From: Pseudonocardia sediminis
Lineage (GTDB): Bacteria > Actinomycetota > Actinomycetes > Mycobacteriales > Pseudonocardiaceae
Assembly (NCBI RefSeq): GCF_004217185.1
Contig: NZ_SHKL01000001.1
Coordinates: forward strand, 4,896,001 to 4,960,000
DNA: 64,000 bases
Direction of reading: 5' to 3'
Shown: piece after piece, positions 17,142 through 24,658 of the stretch
How the letters are laid out: every line of letters starts with the position of its first letter
Position numbering within the stretch: position 1 is the first letter of the stretch
The notes under the pieces: generated by a model
What the model was told of the DNA's origin: nothing
Databases searched by the model: none
What the model saw: the letters and a program-made list of their open reading frames with translations, nothing else
Program-made: the position numbers and the translations under genes

Positions 17142-17490
17142 CGGAAGAGACTAGGACCGGCCCCGGAGATCGGCACGTCCTCCGCTCGCCGTGTTGATCA
17201 TGCCAGCGGTCGTACCGATCGTGACCACCCGGACACCCACCGCGACTGGACGCCCACCCGTCGCCCGTCGTGCACCGCTCACTGTCGAGCTGTATCGGTG
17301 CACAACTCGACGGCGTCTCACGCGTTGACCCACTGCCGGCACCTGCGGAACCGGGAGCCCCTGCTGGTGCCGGGCACCATCGGGACATCGGGGTCGTGGA
17401 CTCGTCCACGGCTCCGATTCCCGGTGGTGTTACCCGCCGCAGCCCACTCTTCTGTTGCGGCGCAGGCTCATCGCGCAGACGAGAACCCGG
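17142..17490. other. gene-free stretch between the CDF and DedA genes
   Basis: About 350 bp with no supported gene. GTCGAG and CTCGAC near 17285-17315 form a weak inverted repeat around a repeated GTGCAC. No clear promoter or terminator was seen. Confidence 0.4.
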
Positions 17491-18144
17491 TCAGCGCGAG
17501 GCGAGTGCAGGCGTTCCGGAGCGCTTCCCGTGCGGCACGACGACCGCGCGCCGGCGGTGGACCGCGGCCCGGACACGGGCGCCGACGGCGAAGATCCCCG
17601 CCGTGAGAACGGCCATCACCCCGCCGGCCAGGACGCACAACAGCGGGTTCCCGCCGGTCATCGGCCCCAGGGCCAGCCCGATGACGAGCATGTAGACCGC
17701 CCACACCGCAGAGCTGAGCACCGACCCCAGCAGGAAGTGGCGCACCGGCAGGCCGAGCCGTCCGGCGGCAGCGGTGCTGACGAGCCGGCCGCCCGGTACG
17801 AAACGGGCCCCGACCAGGGCCACCACGGGCCGTCGGAAGATGTTGGCGCGGACCCAGGACGCGATCCCGCTGTCGCCGTCCGCCGCGCGCGGAAGGATCT
17901 TGTTCGACGACCGGCCCAGACCGAACACCGCCAGGTCACCCAGCACGGAGCCGACCAGCGCGGCGAAGAAGAGACCGGCCACGGCCCACGTGCTGTGCGC
18001 CCCGAAGGCGGCGGCCGCGGCCGACATCAGCAACGTCTCGCTGGGAAGCATCGGCACCGGACCGTCGACGGCGATCATGAGCACCAGTACCGGCAACAGC
18101 CATACGCTGTGCAGCACCGTGTGGAAGAACGCGAACAGGTCCAC
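17491..18144 (-). CDS. DedA/VTT-domain membrane protein
   Basis: Integral membrane protein of 217 aa. Members of the DedA family are linked to undecaprenyl-phosphate and phospholipid flipping across the membrane. Seen: about five hydrophobic stretches; the loop PVPMLPSETLLMSAAAAAFG; GDLAVFGLGR; and RPVVALVGARFVPGGRLVSTAAAGRLGL, matching the conserved F/Y-x-R-x2-P-G-x-R family signature. GTG start at 18144. Monocistronic by position. Charged tail with RRR at the C-terminus places that end in the cytosol. Confidence 0.88.
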   Translation of the reverse strand: MDLFAFFHTVLHSVWLLPVLVLMIAVDGPVPMLPSETLLMSAAAAAFGAHSTWAVAGLFFAALVGSVLGDLAVFGLGRSSNKILPRAADGDSGIASWVRANIFRRPVVALVGARFVPGGRLVSTAAAGRLGLPVRHFLLGSVLSSAVWAVYMLVIGLALGPMTGGNPLLCVLAGGVMAVLTAGIFAVGARVRAAVHRRRAVVVPHGKRSGTPALASR

Positions 18145-18351
18145 GCGGCCCCTTCCGGTGTCGTCGTCTCCCCGTCAGGCGCCCGGGACACCCCCACACT
18201 CGCAGACGGTCACCGCGATGTGACGGGGGCGTTCCCCCGATACTGCCCCGCCGGCCCCCGGATCCCGAACAAGATCGGCCTCGCGACGCCGCACGGTCGG
18301 TGAGCGGTCGGCTCGCCCGGACGGGCGTTCCCCGCCCGGCCGGGAGCGGTC

Positions 18352-18948
18352 TCACCCGTCGCCGAGGGCGGCCCGGACCCGTTCCGCGACCTCCGCGCGC
18401 TCGTCCGGGGTCGAGGTGCGCTCCCCCGTCCGCAACCGCACGCCGTCGCCGGCGTAGCGCGGGATGACGTGCAGGTGGGCGTGGAAGACCTCCTGACCGG
18501 CGGAGACGCCGTCGGCCAGGAACAGGTTCGTCCCCGTGATCGGTGCGCCCTCCCGGTCCCTGCCGCCGCCGGTGGCGCTGCTCCCGGTCATGCTGCCGCC
18601 GCCGATGTCGCTGTTACGGCCGCCGTGCCTGCCGCCGCCGGTGCCGGTGCGACGATGTCCGCGGAGACGGCGCCATCTCCCGGTCGGGCCGGGACGGCGC
18701 TCCGGGCCGGGTAGGCGCAGGCCGGTGTCGCGCAGGGCGACCGCGAGACGGCGGGCGAGCACGGTCATTGCCGCGGCGTCGTCGTCGGAGACGTCGGCCA
18801 GCCCCGAGCCGTGTGCCCTCGGCACGACGAGCAGGTGTCCCGGCGTGATCGGCGCGATGTCGCAGAACGCGACCACCCGTGCGGTCTCGGCGACGAGATC
18901 GGCCGTAGCGGTACCGGCCACGATCCGGCAGAACACGCAGTCGTCCAC
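18352..18948 (-). CDS. HIT family nucleotide hydrolase with a low-complexity insertion
   Basis: Histidine-triad proteins hydrolyse nucleotide phosphoramidates or dinucleotides. 198 aa, against about 140 for simple relatives. Seen: zinc-type CVFC at residues 4-7; ITPGHLLVVPRAH at 34-46; the catalytic triad HAHLH (His156, 158, 160) with VIPR. Residues about 81-137 are an Arg/Gly/Thr/Ser-rich insertion placed between two conserved strands (before ITGTNLFLADG). The reading frame stays open through it, so the protein may be intact with a surface loop. The start is GTG at 18948, directly before the family motif DDCVFC. Confidence 0.85.
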   Translation of the reverse strand: MDDCVFCRIVAGTATADLVAETARVVAFCDIAPITPGHLLVVPRAHGSGLADVSDDDAAAMTVLARRLAVALRDTGLRLPGPERRPGPTGRWRRLRGHRRTGTGGGRHGGRNSDIGGGSMTGSSATGGGRDREGAPITGTNLFLADGVSAGQEVFHAHLHVIPRYAGDGVRLRTGERTSTPDERAEVAERVRAALGDG

Positions 18949-19724
18949 GCCGCGATCCTGCACCCCCACCCGTCGGACACCGGGAGGCCGGCACCACACC
19001 CGGTCCCCCACCACCCGAGCTCGCTCGACGACACGCACTCGGCTCACCACCGCGCACACGACTCGCCGACGCGCGCTCGCTCGCCACCGCGCAGTCGGTC
19101 TGCCGACGCGCGCTCGGCTCGCCGCCGCGACCGCGGCCCGGCGCGCATCAACATGTTCGGCGCGCGTGTCGCCGTGTTCGGCGCGCGGCGGCGCGAGTCG
19201 ACAGGCTCGCGGCGGCGGCAGGCTGGGCGCGCGCCGGCAGGTGCGGCGTGCCGGGCCGGCGCGCCGCATCGAGCGTCACATACCGGCGGTCGCCACGACC
19301 GTTTCGTGACGCTCACCGGGTCGAGCCGACGCCGGGGCATGTCGAGCGCCACAACATGGCGATCGAGCCGACCACGACGTGACGCTCGGGTACTCCGCTG
19401 GACCGCTGTGTAGGGCCTCCCCGACCATCGAGCGACGCACAGTGGCTGCCGCCGAGCGGCTCCACAGCGACGGCGCGTCCCTCGTGCCCCGCCGGATCCC
19501 GTGCGGGCCTTCCCCGACCATCGAGCGACGCACGATGGCTGCCGCCGAGCAGTTCGACGGCGATGGCGCGTCGCTCGGCCGATGGACCGGCCGCGGGGCT
19601 GCTCCGAGCGGGTGAATCCCGAGGCCGGGTGGTGGCGGACGACGAGTTCGGGACGAGACACCGGTCGTAGTGGACAACGACCGCGGCACGCCCGCAGCGG
19701 TCCGCCAGCCCGCCGGAGGAAGCC
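18949..19724. other. 776-bp gene-free, repeat-rich region
   Basis: No frame here has family features or a credible ribosome site. The left half is packed with variants of CGCGCTCGCTCGCCACCGCG. GAGCGTCAC at 19271-19279 recurs inverted at 19306-19314 and 19379-19387. The right half holds the 72-bp direct repeat listed next. The region looks like decayed or expanding repeat DNA between the HIT and DoxX genes. Confidence 0.55.
19413..19577. repeat. tandem direct repeat, two copies of 72-73 bp
   Basis: Copy 1 spans 19413-19484 and copy 2 spans 19505-19577, offset 92 bp. The shared core is CCCCGACCATCGAGCGACGC followed by TGGCTGCCGCCGAGC; differences cluster in the second half. No gene covers it. 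Divergence between copies shows the duplication is not recent. Confidence 0.8.
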
Positions 19725-20123
19725 ATGTCCGTCACCACCACCCGCCCCGCCCGCTCGACCACCGCGACCCGCGCACTGTGGACGGCGCAGATCCTTCTCG
19801 GGCTGTTCCTGATCGTCGCCTCGGCCGGGCCGAAGCTGTTCGGCGAGACGAGCGCGGTGGAGATCTTCACCCAGATCGGCATCGGACAGTGGTTCCGCTA
19901 CCTCGTCGGCGTCCTGGAGCTGCTCGGCGGCGTCGGCCTGCTCATTCGCCGCTCCGCCGGGGCGGCCGCGCTCGGGCTGGTCGGGCTGATGATCGGCGCC
20001 GCGTTCACCCAGGCGTTCGTGCTGCACGGCGGACTGCTGGTGCTGACCCCGATCGTCATCGGCGTGATCGTCGGCGTCATCGCCTGGGCACGACGGGGCG
20101 AGATCCGCGGTCTGCTCGGCTGA
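19725..20123 (+). CDS. DoxX family membrane protein
   Basis: 132 aa integral membrane protein. Seen: four hydrophobic segments, RALWTAQILLGLFLIVASAG, a second around FRYLVGVLELLGGVGLL, a third AAALGLVGLMIGAAFTQAF and a fourth LLVLTPIVIGVIVGVIAW; the motif GPKLFG after TM1 is typical of DoxX-like proteins. The biochemical role of the family is poorly defined; some members form oxidoreductase complexes with thiol partners. ATG follows GGAGGAAGCC. A terminator hairpin lies right after the stop, so it is its own unit. Confidence 0.88.
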   Translation: MSVTTTRPARSTTATRALWTAQILLGLFLIVASAGPKLFGETSAVEIFTQIGIGQWFRYLVGVLELLGGVGLLIRRSAGAAALGLVGLMIGAAFTQAFVLHGGLLVLTPIVIGVIVGVIAWARRGEIRGLLG

Positions 20124-20147
20124 GCGACCACCGTCCGCGTGATCCCG

Positions 20148-20177
20148 GGCTGCCGCATCACCACGGATGCGGCAGCC
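20148..20177 (+). terminator. terminator after the DoxX gene
   Basis: Perfect 12-bp arms, GGCTGCCGCATC at 20148-20159 and its complement at 20166-20177, with a 6-base loop, 25 bases after the stop codon. Confidence 0.75.
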
Positions 20178-20212
20178 TGCACGCGTCCACGGTGATCGAC
20201 CCAGGAGAGAGC

Positions 20213-20698
20213 ATGAGCGCGACGCAGCTACGGGTGAGCCGGAGCGTCGAGGCACCGGCCCGGCGGATCTTCGACCTGCTGTCCGACCCGTCCCGGCACA
20301 CCGAGATCGACGGCTCCGGGATGCTGCGCGGGGTGGCCGGCGGCACCGGCCCGATGACCGGTGTGGGCGACGAGTTCTTCATGGACATGCACCAGGACGC
20401 GCTCGGTGACTACCGGATGGCGAACAAGATCGTCGCCTTCGAGCGCGACCGGCTGATCGGCTGGCAGCCCCGCATGGACCGGGCCCCCGAGTCCGCTCCG
20501 GAGATGGGCGGTCACGGCCCGCGCGGCCAGACCTACACCTACGAGCTGAGCGAGAACGGCGACGGCACCACCACCGTCACGCAGGTCTACGACTGGAGCG
20601 CGGTGACCGCCCCGGAGATCGTCGCGCGGATGCCGCGCGTGTCCGAGGCGCAGCTGCTCGACACCCTGGACCGGCTGGCCGCCGCCGTCGGCGGCTGA
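20213..20698 (+). CDS. SRPBCC family protein
   Basis: Soluble 161-aa protein with the START/Bet v1-like helix-grip fold that forms a hydrophobic ligand cavity. Seen: LRVSRSVEAPARRIFDLLSD, then DPSRHTEIDGSGMLRG, VGDEFFMDMH, DRLIGWQPRMD, and YTYELSENGDGTTTVTQVYDWS, ending in a long helix (SEAQLLDTLDRLAAAV). All are standard for polyketide-cyclase/dehydrase-like SRPBCC proteins. Ligand unknown. The ATG follows CCAGGAGAGAGC. It lies right after the DoxX terminator, so a separate promoter is likely. Confidence 0.88.
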   Translation: MSATQLRVSRSVEAPARRIFDLLSDPSRHTEIDGSGMLRGVAGGTGPMTGVGDEFFMDMHQDALGDYRMANKIVAFERDRLIGWQPRMDRAPESAPEMGGHGPRGQTYTYELSENGDGTTTVTQVYDWSAVTAPEIVARMPRVSEAQLLDTLDRLAAAVGG

Positions 20699-20787
20699 AC
20701 GGCCGCGAGGCCCGTCTCCGCAGGTCCGCACGGGGGTGTTCCTGCCCACATGTGACCCGGTCGTAACCCGTTCGCCCCATTTCCGGC

Positions 20788-20813
20788 GTTTCGGTTTAGC
20801 GATCTTCGGGCAC
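20788..20813 (+). promoter_or_regulatory. candidate SigF/SigB-type stress promoter
   Basis: GTTT at 20788-20791, a 16-base spacer and GGGCAC at 20808-20813 resemble the actinobacterial sigma-B/F consensus GTTT-N15-17-GGGTAT. It lies about 150 bp before the DUF2188 gene in a locally AT-richer stretch. Confidence 0.35.
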
Positions 20814-20961
20814 CCTCGAGGCAGTAGAAGGCGTGGTCGGACCCCGGGTGCACTGCACGGCCCACACGCCGTCTCCCGTCGTTCCGCAGTCGACTGTGGA
20901 TGCGACGGGCTCCCGTCCGGCCGGCCTCTGAGAACGCACGACGACGAGACAGGAGGACCCC

Positions 20962-21876
20962 ATGGCGGATCGTCATGTCGTTCCGGCCGAAGGCGGCTGG
21001 CACGTGGAGAAGGAGAAGGCCCAGCGCGCGAGCGCGAAGGTCGCGACCCAGGCCGAGGCCGTGACGCGGGCGGTCGAGATCATCGCCAACGACGGCGGCG
21101 GCAACCTGGTCGTGCACGGCGCCGACGGCAACGTCCGCGAGACCCGCGCCATCGCGGCCGACGCCGACAACACCACCGAGACCGCCGTGCGGGCGACCGC
21201 GAGCGCCACCGCGAACGGGGCCGCAGAGAAGACCGGCGCCGCCGCGGACAAGACCGCGAAGACCGCCGACGCCGTCGCGAAGGACACCGCCACGACCGGC
21301 AAGAAGGTCGCGAGCGAGACCCGCACCGGCGCGAAGTCCGCCGCCGCGACCGCCGAGGCCGGCGCGGACAAGGTCGCCGCCGAGGCCAAGAAGGCCCGTA
21401 ACGGCTCCAAGGACACCGTGGAGGCGGGCAAGGCCGCCGCGGACGCCGCGCGCCGTACCGGCGACCAGCTCGCCGGCCAGGCCGCGCGCACCGGTCGTCA
21501 GGTCGCCGGCGAGGCCGCCGCCTCCGGGCGCCGCTCCGCCGAGACCGTCGCCCAGACCGCCCGCGAGGGTGCCGAGCAGGCGGTCTCCGCTGCGGACCGC
21601 GCGAACGCGGTCTCCTCGAACGTCGAGAACGAGCTGGACTCCACCGGGGTCCGGATCGCCGAGCGCGTGCACCTGAGCAGCGAGCGCGCCGCCGAGCAGG
21701 TCGACGAGGCCGTCGAGCGCCTGACCCGCGCGGTCCGTCCGCTGAACCCGATCCGCGTCGCGGGCCGGGTCGTGGCCGGCACCGTCGCGACCGCGTTCGG
21801 CGTCTCCGGCGCCGTCGTCTCGCGCACCGGGAAGCTGCTGCAGGTCGGCACCCGCAAGGCCGCCGGCAAGCGCTGA
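20962..21876 (+). CDS. DUF2188 domain protein with long alanine-rich helical region
   Basis: 304 aa, no signal peptide. Seen: residues 1-65 form a DUF2188 module (RHVVPAEGGWHVEKEKAQRA, VTRAVEIIANDGGGNLVVHG, DGNVRETRAI). From about 75 to 230 the chain is Ala/Lys/Thr/Glu-rich with repeated short motifs (KTAKTADAVAKDTATTGKK), predicted to be extended amphipathic helix like LEA or histone-H1-type proteins. A moderately hydrophobic segment follows (VAGRVVAGTVATAFGVSGAV, about 270-290), then a basic end. Could bind DNA or membranes under stress; that is inference from composition and the stress-type promoter. ATG follows ACAGGAGGACCCC. Confidence 0.8.
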   Translation: MADRHVVPAEGGWHVEKEKAQRASAKVATQAEAVTRAVEIIANDGGGNLVVHGADGNVRETRAIAADADNTTETAVRATASATANGAAEKTGAAADKTAKTADAVAKDTATTGKKVASETRTGAKSAAATAEAGADKVAAEAKKARNGSKDTVEAGKAAADAARRTGDQLAGQAARTGRQVAGEAAASGRRSAETVAQTAREGAEQAVSAADRANAVSSNVENELDSTGVRIAERVHLSSERAAEQVDEAVERLTRAVRPLNPIRVAGRVVAGTVATAFGVSGAVVSRTGKLLQVGTRKAAGKR

Positions 21877-21890
21877 TCCACCCACGTCAC

Positions 21891-21920
21891 GGGCCCGTCC
21901 GGCATCTGCCGGGCGGGCCC
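21891..21920 (+). terminator. terminator after the DUF2188 gene
   Basis: Arms GGGCCCGTCCGGC at 21891-21903 and GCCGGGCGGGCCC at 21908-21920 pair over 13 positions with one T-G wobble and an ATCT loop. It also serves the convergent NYN gene. Confidence 0.75.
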
Positions 21921-21959
21921 GAGGCGTGTGCGGGGCGTGCGGGGCCGTGGGCGTCCGGC

Positions 21960-23102
21960 TCAGCCGGGCAGGCGCAGGAGGTAGTCGCCCGCGTCGTCGT
22001 TCCACTCCATCGACAGCAGATCGCGGGCGCGGGCGGCCTTGGCGAAGGACAGGAAGCTGCCGAAGCCGAAGCGCTTCTCGTCGAAGTCCGGCATCCGCTT
22101 GCGGAGCTGGTTCTTCAGCCGGCTCAGCTGCGGTGAGGCACCGGACGCGGCGAGCTCGCGGACGACGTCGACCAGCAGCGCGAACGCGTCCGCGTCGGCC
22201 GGGGAGTCCTCCGGGAACCCGACCTCCGGGTCGCCCTGCGCGGAGCCGGAGGTCAGGATCAGCACGCCCTGGTTGTCCAGGTGGCGCAGCAGCTCGCCGA
22301 ATCCCCGGAAGCCGTGGTCGGACTCGTCGAACGTGGGGTCCTTGCGCAGGATCGCCCGCTTGAGCCGGGACGCCAGCACCGGTCCGTCGGAGTGCCGCAG
22401 CAGGCCGGTCAGCGTACTGCCGACGAGTGCGGCGACGTCGCGCTCCTCGCTGTTCGCGACGACCGGCTCGTCCACCGGGTCCTCGACCGGCGCCGGGGCG
22501 GCGACCGGCTCCGGCGTCGCGGGCGGGGCCCCCTGGCCGGAGGGTACGGCGGGCGTCGTGGTCGCGGGTGCGGGCTTCGCGGCACCGCGGCGTCGGTTGC
22601 GCGGGCGCGGCTCGATCGTCGGCTCCACACCGGGCAGGCGGTCGTAGAACAGGAACTCGTCGCACGCCGGGGGCAGCAGCGCCGACGTCGAGTCCTGCAC
22701 CCCGATCCCGATCACGCGCTTGTCCAGCTCACGCAGCTTGTGCATGAGCGGGGTGAAGTCGGAGTCGCCGGTACCGATCGCGAACGTGGTGACGAACCCG
22801 CGCTCGTAGGCCAGCTCGATCGCGTCGACGGCCAGCTTGATGTCGGCGGCGTTCTTGCGCGACCCGCCGATCCGCTGCGGGATCTCGATCAGCTCCACCT
22901 GGGCCCGGGCCATCAGGCGGCGGTCCTCGTCGAAGGCGGACCAGTCGGCGTAGGCGCGGCGGACCACGACCCGGCCCCGCTCGGCCAGCGCGTCGGCCAG
23001 CGGCCCGAAGTCGAACGGGGCCACGCCCAGCCCGTCCCGGGCCCCGATGGCCAGGTTCTCGTAGTCGAGCAACAGTGCGATGCGTTCGTCCTCGTTGGCC
23101 AC
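21960..23102 (-). CDS. NYN (LabA-like) nuclease-fold protein with two OST-HTH/LOTUS domains
   Basis: About 380 aa, probably an RNA-binding ribonuclease. Seen: the NYN/PIN-like domain at about 5-155, starting IALLLDYENLA, with acidic catalytic residues in LLDYEN, ADIKLAVDA and GTGDSDFTPL; a Pro/Ala linker with basic RPRNRRRG; then two repeats of an OST-HTH module (DVAALVGSTLTGLLRHSDG to LRHLDNQGVLIL, and FALLVDVVRELAASG to RARDLLSMEW), each with a K/R-rich helix and a conserved FGF/HGF turn. LOTUS modules bind RNA G-quadruplexes in other systems. GTG start at 23102 just before NEDERIALLL. Single gene. Confidence 0.88.
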   Translation of the reverse strand: MANEDERIALLLDYENLAIGARDGLGVAPFDFGPLADALAERGRVVVRRAYADWSAFDEDRRLMARAQVELIEIPQRIGGSRKNAADIKLAVDAIELAYERGFVTTFAIGTGDSDFTPLMHKLRELDKRVIGIGVQDSTSALLPPACDEFLFYDRLPGVEPTIEPRPRNRRRGAAKPAPATTTPAVPSGQGAPPATPEPVAAPAPVEDPVDEPVVANSEERDVAALVGSTLTGLLRHSDGPVLASRLKRAILRKDPTFDESDHGFRGFGELLRHLDNQGVLILTSGSAQGDPEVGFPEDSPADADAFALLVDVVRELAASGASPQLSRLKNQLRKRMPDFDEKRFGFGSFLSFAKAARARDLLSMEWNDDAGDYLLRLPG

Positions 23103-23187
23103 GGTGTGGACTCCCTGTTCGCCGGTTGCGTCCGGGGTCGAACCTATCCCCCGCCCGCCGACGGCCCGTACCTGGGACGATGCCGAC

Positions 23188-23766
23188 ATGCGCGCCCACG
23201 ACATCGAGGCCGTCACCGACGAGATGGTCCGGACCCTGCGCGGCCACGCCGACCTCGACTGGTCCGCCCCGGCCGGTGATCTCACCTGGTCCTGCCGCGA
23301 CACCGCGATCCACGTCGCCGACGACCTGATCGTCTACTCCGCCCAGCTCGCCGCCGAGGCCGAGACCGACTACCTCTCCTTCGGCGTCTCCGTCCCCGAC
23401 GACGCCGGGCCGGAGGAGGTGCTGCGCGTCGTCGACGCCGGTGGGGCACTGCTGGCCAGCACCGTGCGCACGGCGCACCCGGGCGCCCGCGGCTGGCACC
23501 CGGACGGCGTCGCCGACCCGGGCGGGTTCGCCGCGATGGGCGTGGTTGAGGTCCTGCTGCACACCCACGACATCGCCCGCGGGCTCGGGATCGGGTTCTC
23601 CCTGCCCGAGGACACCTGCCGCACCGTCCTGACGAGGCTGTTCCCGGACGTGCCGGCCGACCCCGAGGACGCCGCGGCGACGCTGCTGTGGGCGACCGGG
23701 CGCGGTCCCCTCGACGGGCACGGGCCGGTCGGTGCGTGGCGGTGGGACTCCTCGGTCCGGAGCTGA
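23188..23766 (+). CDS. mycothiol-dependent maleylpyruvate isomerase/DinB-fold family protein
   Basis: 192 aa, four-helix bundle family that includes mycothiol-dependent isomerases and S-transferases. Seen: MVRTLRGHADLDWSAPAGDL, a metal-site His in WSCRDTAIHVADDL, and a pair of His in EVLLHTHDIARGLG, giving the usual three-His metal site. The C-terminus ends DGHGPVGAWRWDSSVRS, a typical closing motif. ATG at 23188, since earlier in-frame codons overlap the promoter of the divergent NYN gene. Substrate not predictable. Confidence 0.8.
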   Translation: MRAHDIEAVTDEMVRTLRGHADLDWSAPAGDLTWSCRDTAIHVADDLIVYSAQLAAEAETDYLSFGVSVPDDAGPEEVLRVVDAGGALLASTVRTAHPGARGWHPDGVADPGGFAAMGVVEVLLHTHDIARGLGIGFSLPEDTCRTVLTRLFPDVPADPEDAAATLLWATGRGPLDGHGPVGAWRWDSSVRS

Positions 23767-23825
23767 CTTCACGGAAGTTCCGGCCGTCACGCTTCGCGAC
23801 GACGGCGCGCGGGTAGTCCGCTTCC

Positions 23826-24278
23826 ATGGCACCCGCGTTGAACGTCGAACTCGCCGCCGAGCCGCGCTCGGCGGCCCGTTCCCGACGGGCGACGACGGAG
23901 TGGCTCGCCTCGGTGTGCGGGTACGCGAGCTCCTGCGACATCGGGCAGGACATCGTCCTCGCGGTGAACGAGGCCGTCAGCAACGGTATCGAGCACGCCT
24001 ACGCCGACGAAGACGGCGTGGTCACCGTGTGTGGCCGGATCGAGCACACGGCCCCGGAGCGGCGGCCCGACGGCGCCGGACCCTGCGGAGCCTTCGAGGT
24101 CTGCATCGAGGTCAGCGACAACGGCCGCTGGCGGCCCCCCGCCGCCGACCCCGGCCACCGGGGACGCGGCCTGATGATGGCCGAGGCGGCCGTCGACCAC
24201 CTCGCGCTCGACAAGGGTGAGAGCGGCACCGTCGTCACGCTGCGCCGCCGGCTCGGATGCCCGGTGAGCGCGTCATGA
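23826..24278 (+). CDS. RsbW-like ATP-binding protein (anti-sigma/serine kinase fold)
   Basis: 150 aa GHKL-fold protein of the HATPase_c_2 family used for anti-sigma kinases in partner-switching. Seen: N-box IVLAVNEAVSNGIEHAY (about 40-56), G1 box VSDNGRWRPP, G2-type GHRGRGLMMAEAAVDHL, and closing SGTVVTLRRRL. Known relatives phosphorylate an anti-sigma antagonist or sequester a sigma factor. It overlaps the next gene (ATGA), which encodes an Asp23-like paralogue, so the two are co-translated. No cognate sigma factor adjoins; the ECF operon at 4.6 kb has the other paralogue. Confidence 0.88.
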   Translation: MAPALNVELAAEPRSAARSRRATTEWLASVCGYASSCDIGQDIVLAVNEAVSNGIEHAYADEDGVVTVCGRIEHTAPERRPDGAGPCGAFEVCIEVSDNGRWRPPAADPGHRGRGLMMAEAAVDHLALDKGESGTVVTLRRRLGCPVSAS

Positions 24279-24601
24279 CGACCGACCCCCTGACGACCGA
24301 CCCGCTGACGACCGTCACCGACGCCGACCTCGTCGCGGCCGTCGTCGCCGGCTGCCCGGCGGTGGCCGCGCTGCACGGGGGCCGCTGGGGCGAGGTCGCC
24401 ACGTACCTGCCCGGCCGCCAGGTCACCGGGGTCCGGGTTCGCCCGGACCTGGTCGAGGTGCACGTCGTGGGCCGCTACCCGGTACCGGTGCCCGACATCG
24501 CACGCCAGATCCGCACCGCGCTGCAGACATCGCCGGTCACCGCCGTCGCGGGGACCCCGGTCGAGGTCGTCGTCGAGGACTACGCCGAGCCGCGCGTCTG
24601 A
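24275..24601 (+). CDS. small Asp23/Gls24-like protein, paralogue of the 3787-4197 product
   Basis: 108 aa, cytosolic. Seen: an N-terminal repeat MTTDPLTTDPLTT from a 15-bp tandem duplication, then DADLVAAVVAGCPAVAALHG, GRWGEVATYLPGRQVTGVRV, VEVHVVGRYPVPVPDIARQI and a closing VEVVVEDY. The pattern and spacing match the paralogue at 3.8-4.2 kb. The ATG overlaps the stop of the anti-sigma-type ATPase. That both paralogues lie beside sigma-control genes suggests a shared role in sigma signalling; this is inference. Confidence 0.75.
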   Translation: MTTDPLTTDPLTTVTDADLVAAVVAGCPAVAALHGGRWGEVATYLPGRQVTGVRVRPDLVEVHVVGRYPVPVPDIARQIRTALQTSPVTAVAGTPVEVVVEDYAEPRV

Positions 24602-24610
24602 ACGTCGGAA

Positions 24611-24643
24611 CGGCCCGGCCCCGGCGTCGCCGGAACCGGGCCG
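24611..24643. terminator. bidirectional terminator between Asp23-like and aldehyde dehydrogenase genes
   Basis: CGGCCCGG at 24611-24618 pairs with CCGGGCCG at 24636-24643, with a further inner CCGG/CCGG pair. It lies in the 57-bp gap between convergent genes. Confidence 0.65.
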
Positions 24644-24658
24644 CCCCGGAGGAGATGA

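Noticed and set aside
19276..19689. Leftward 137-codon frame with an internal repeat (VRRSMVGE twice)
   Set aside because: The apparent protein repeat is only the 72-bp DNA duplication read through; there is no ribosome site and no family pattern.
24341..24601. Fusion of the RsbW-like ATPase with the following Asp23-like protein
   Set aside because: The two are in different frames with a standard ATGA overlap; no frameshift is needed.
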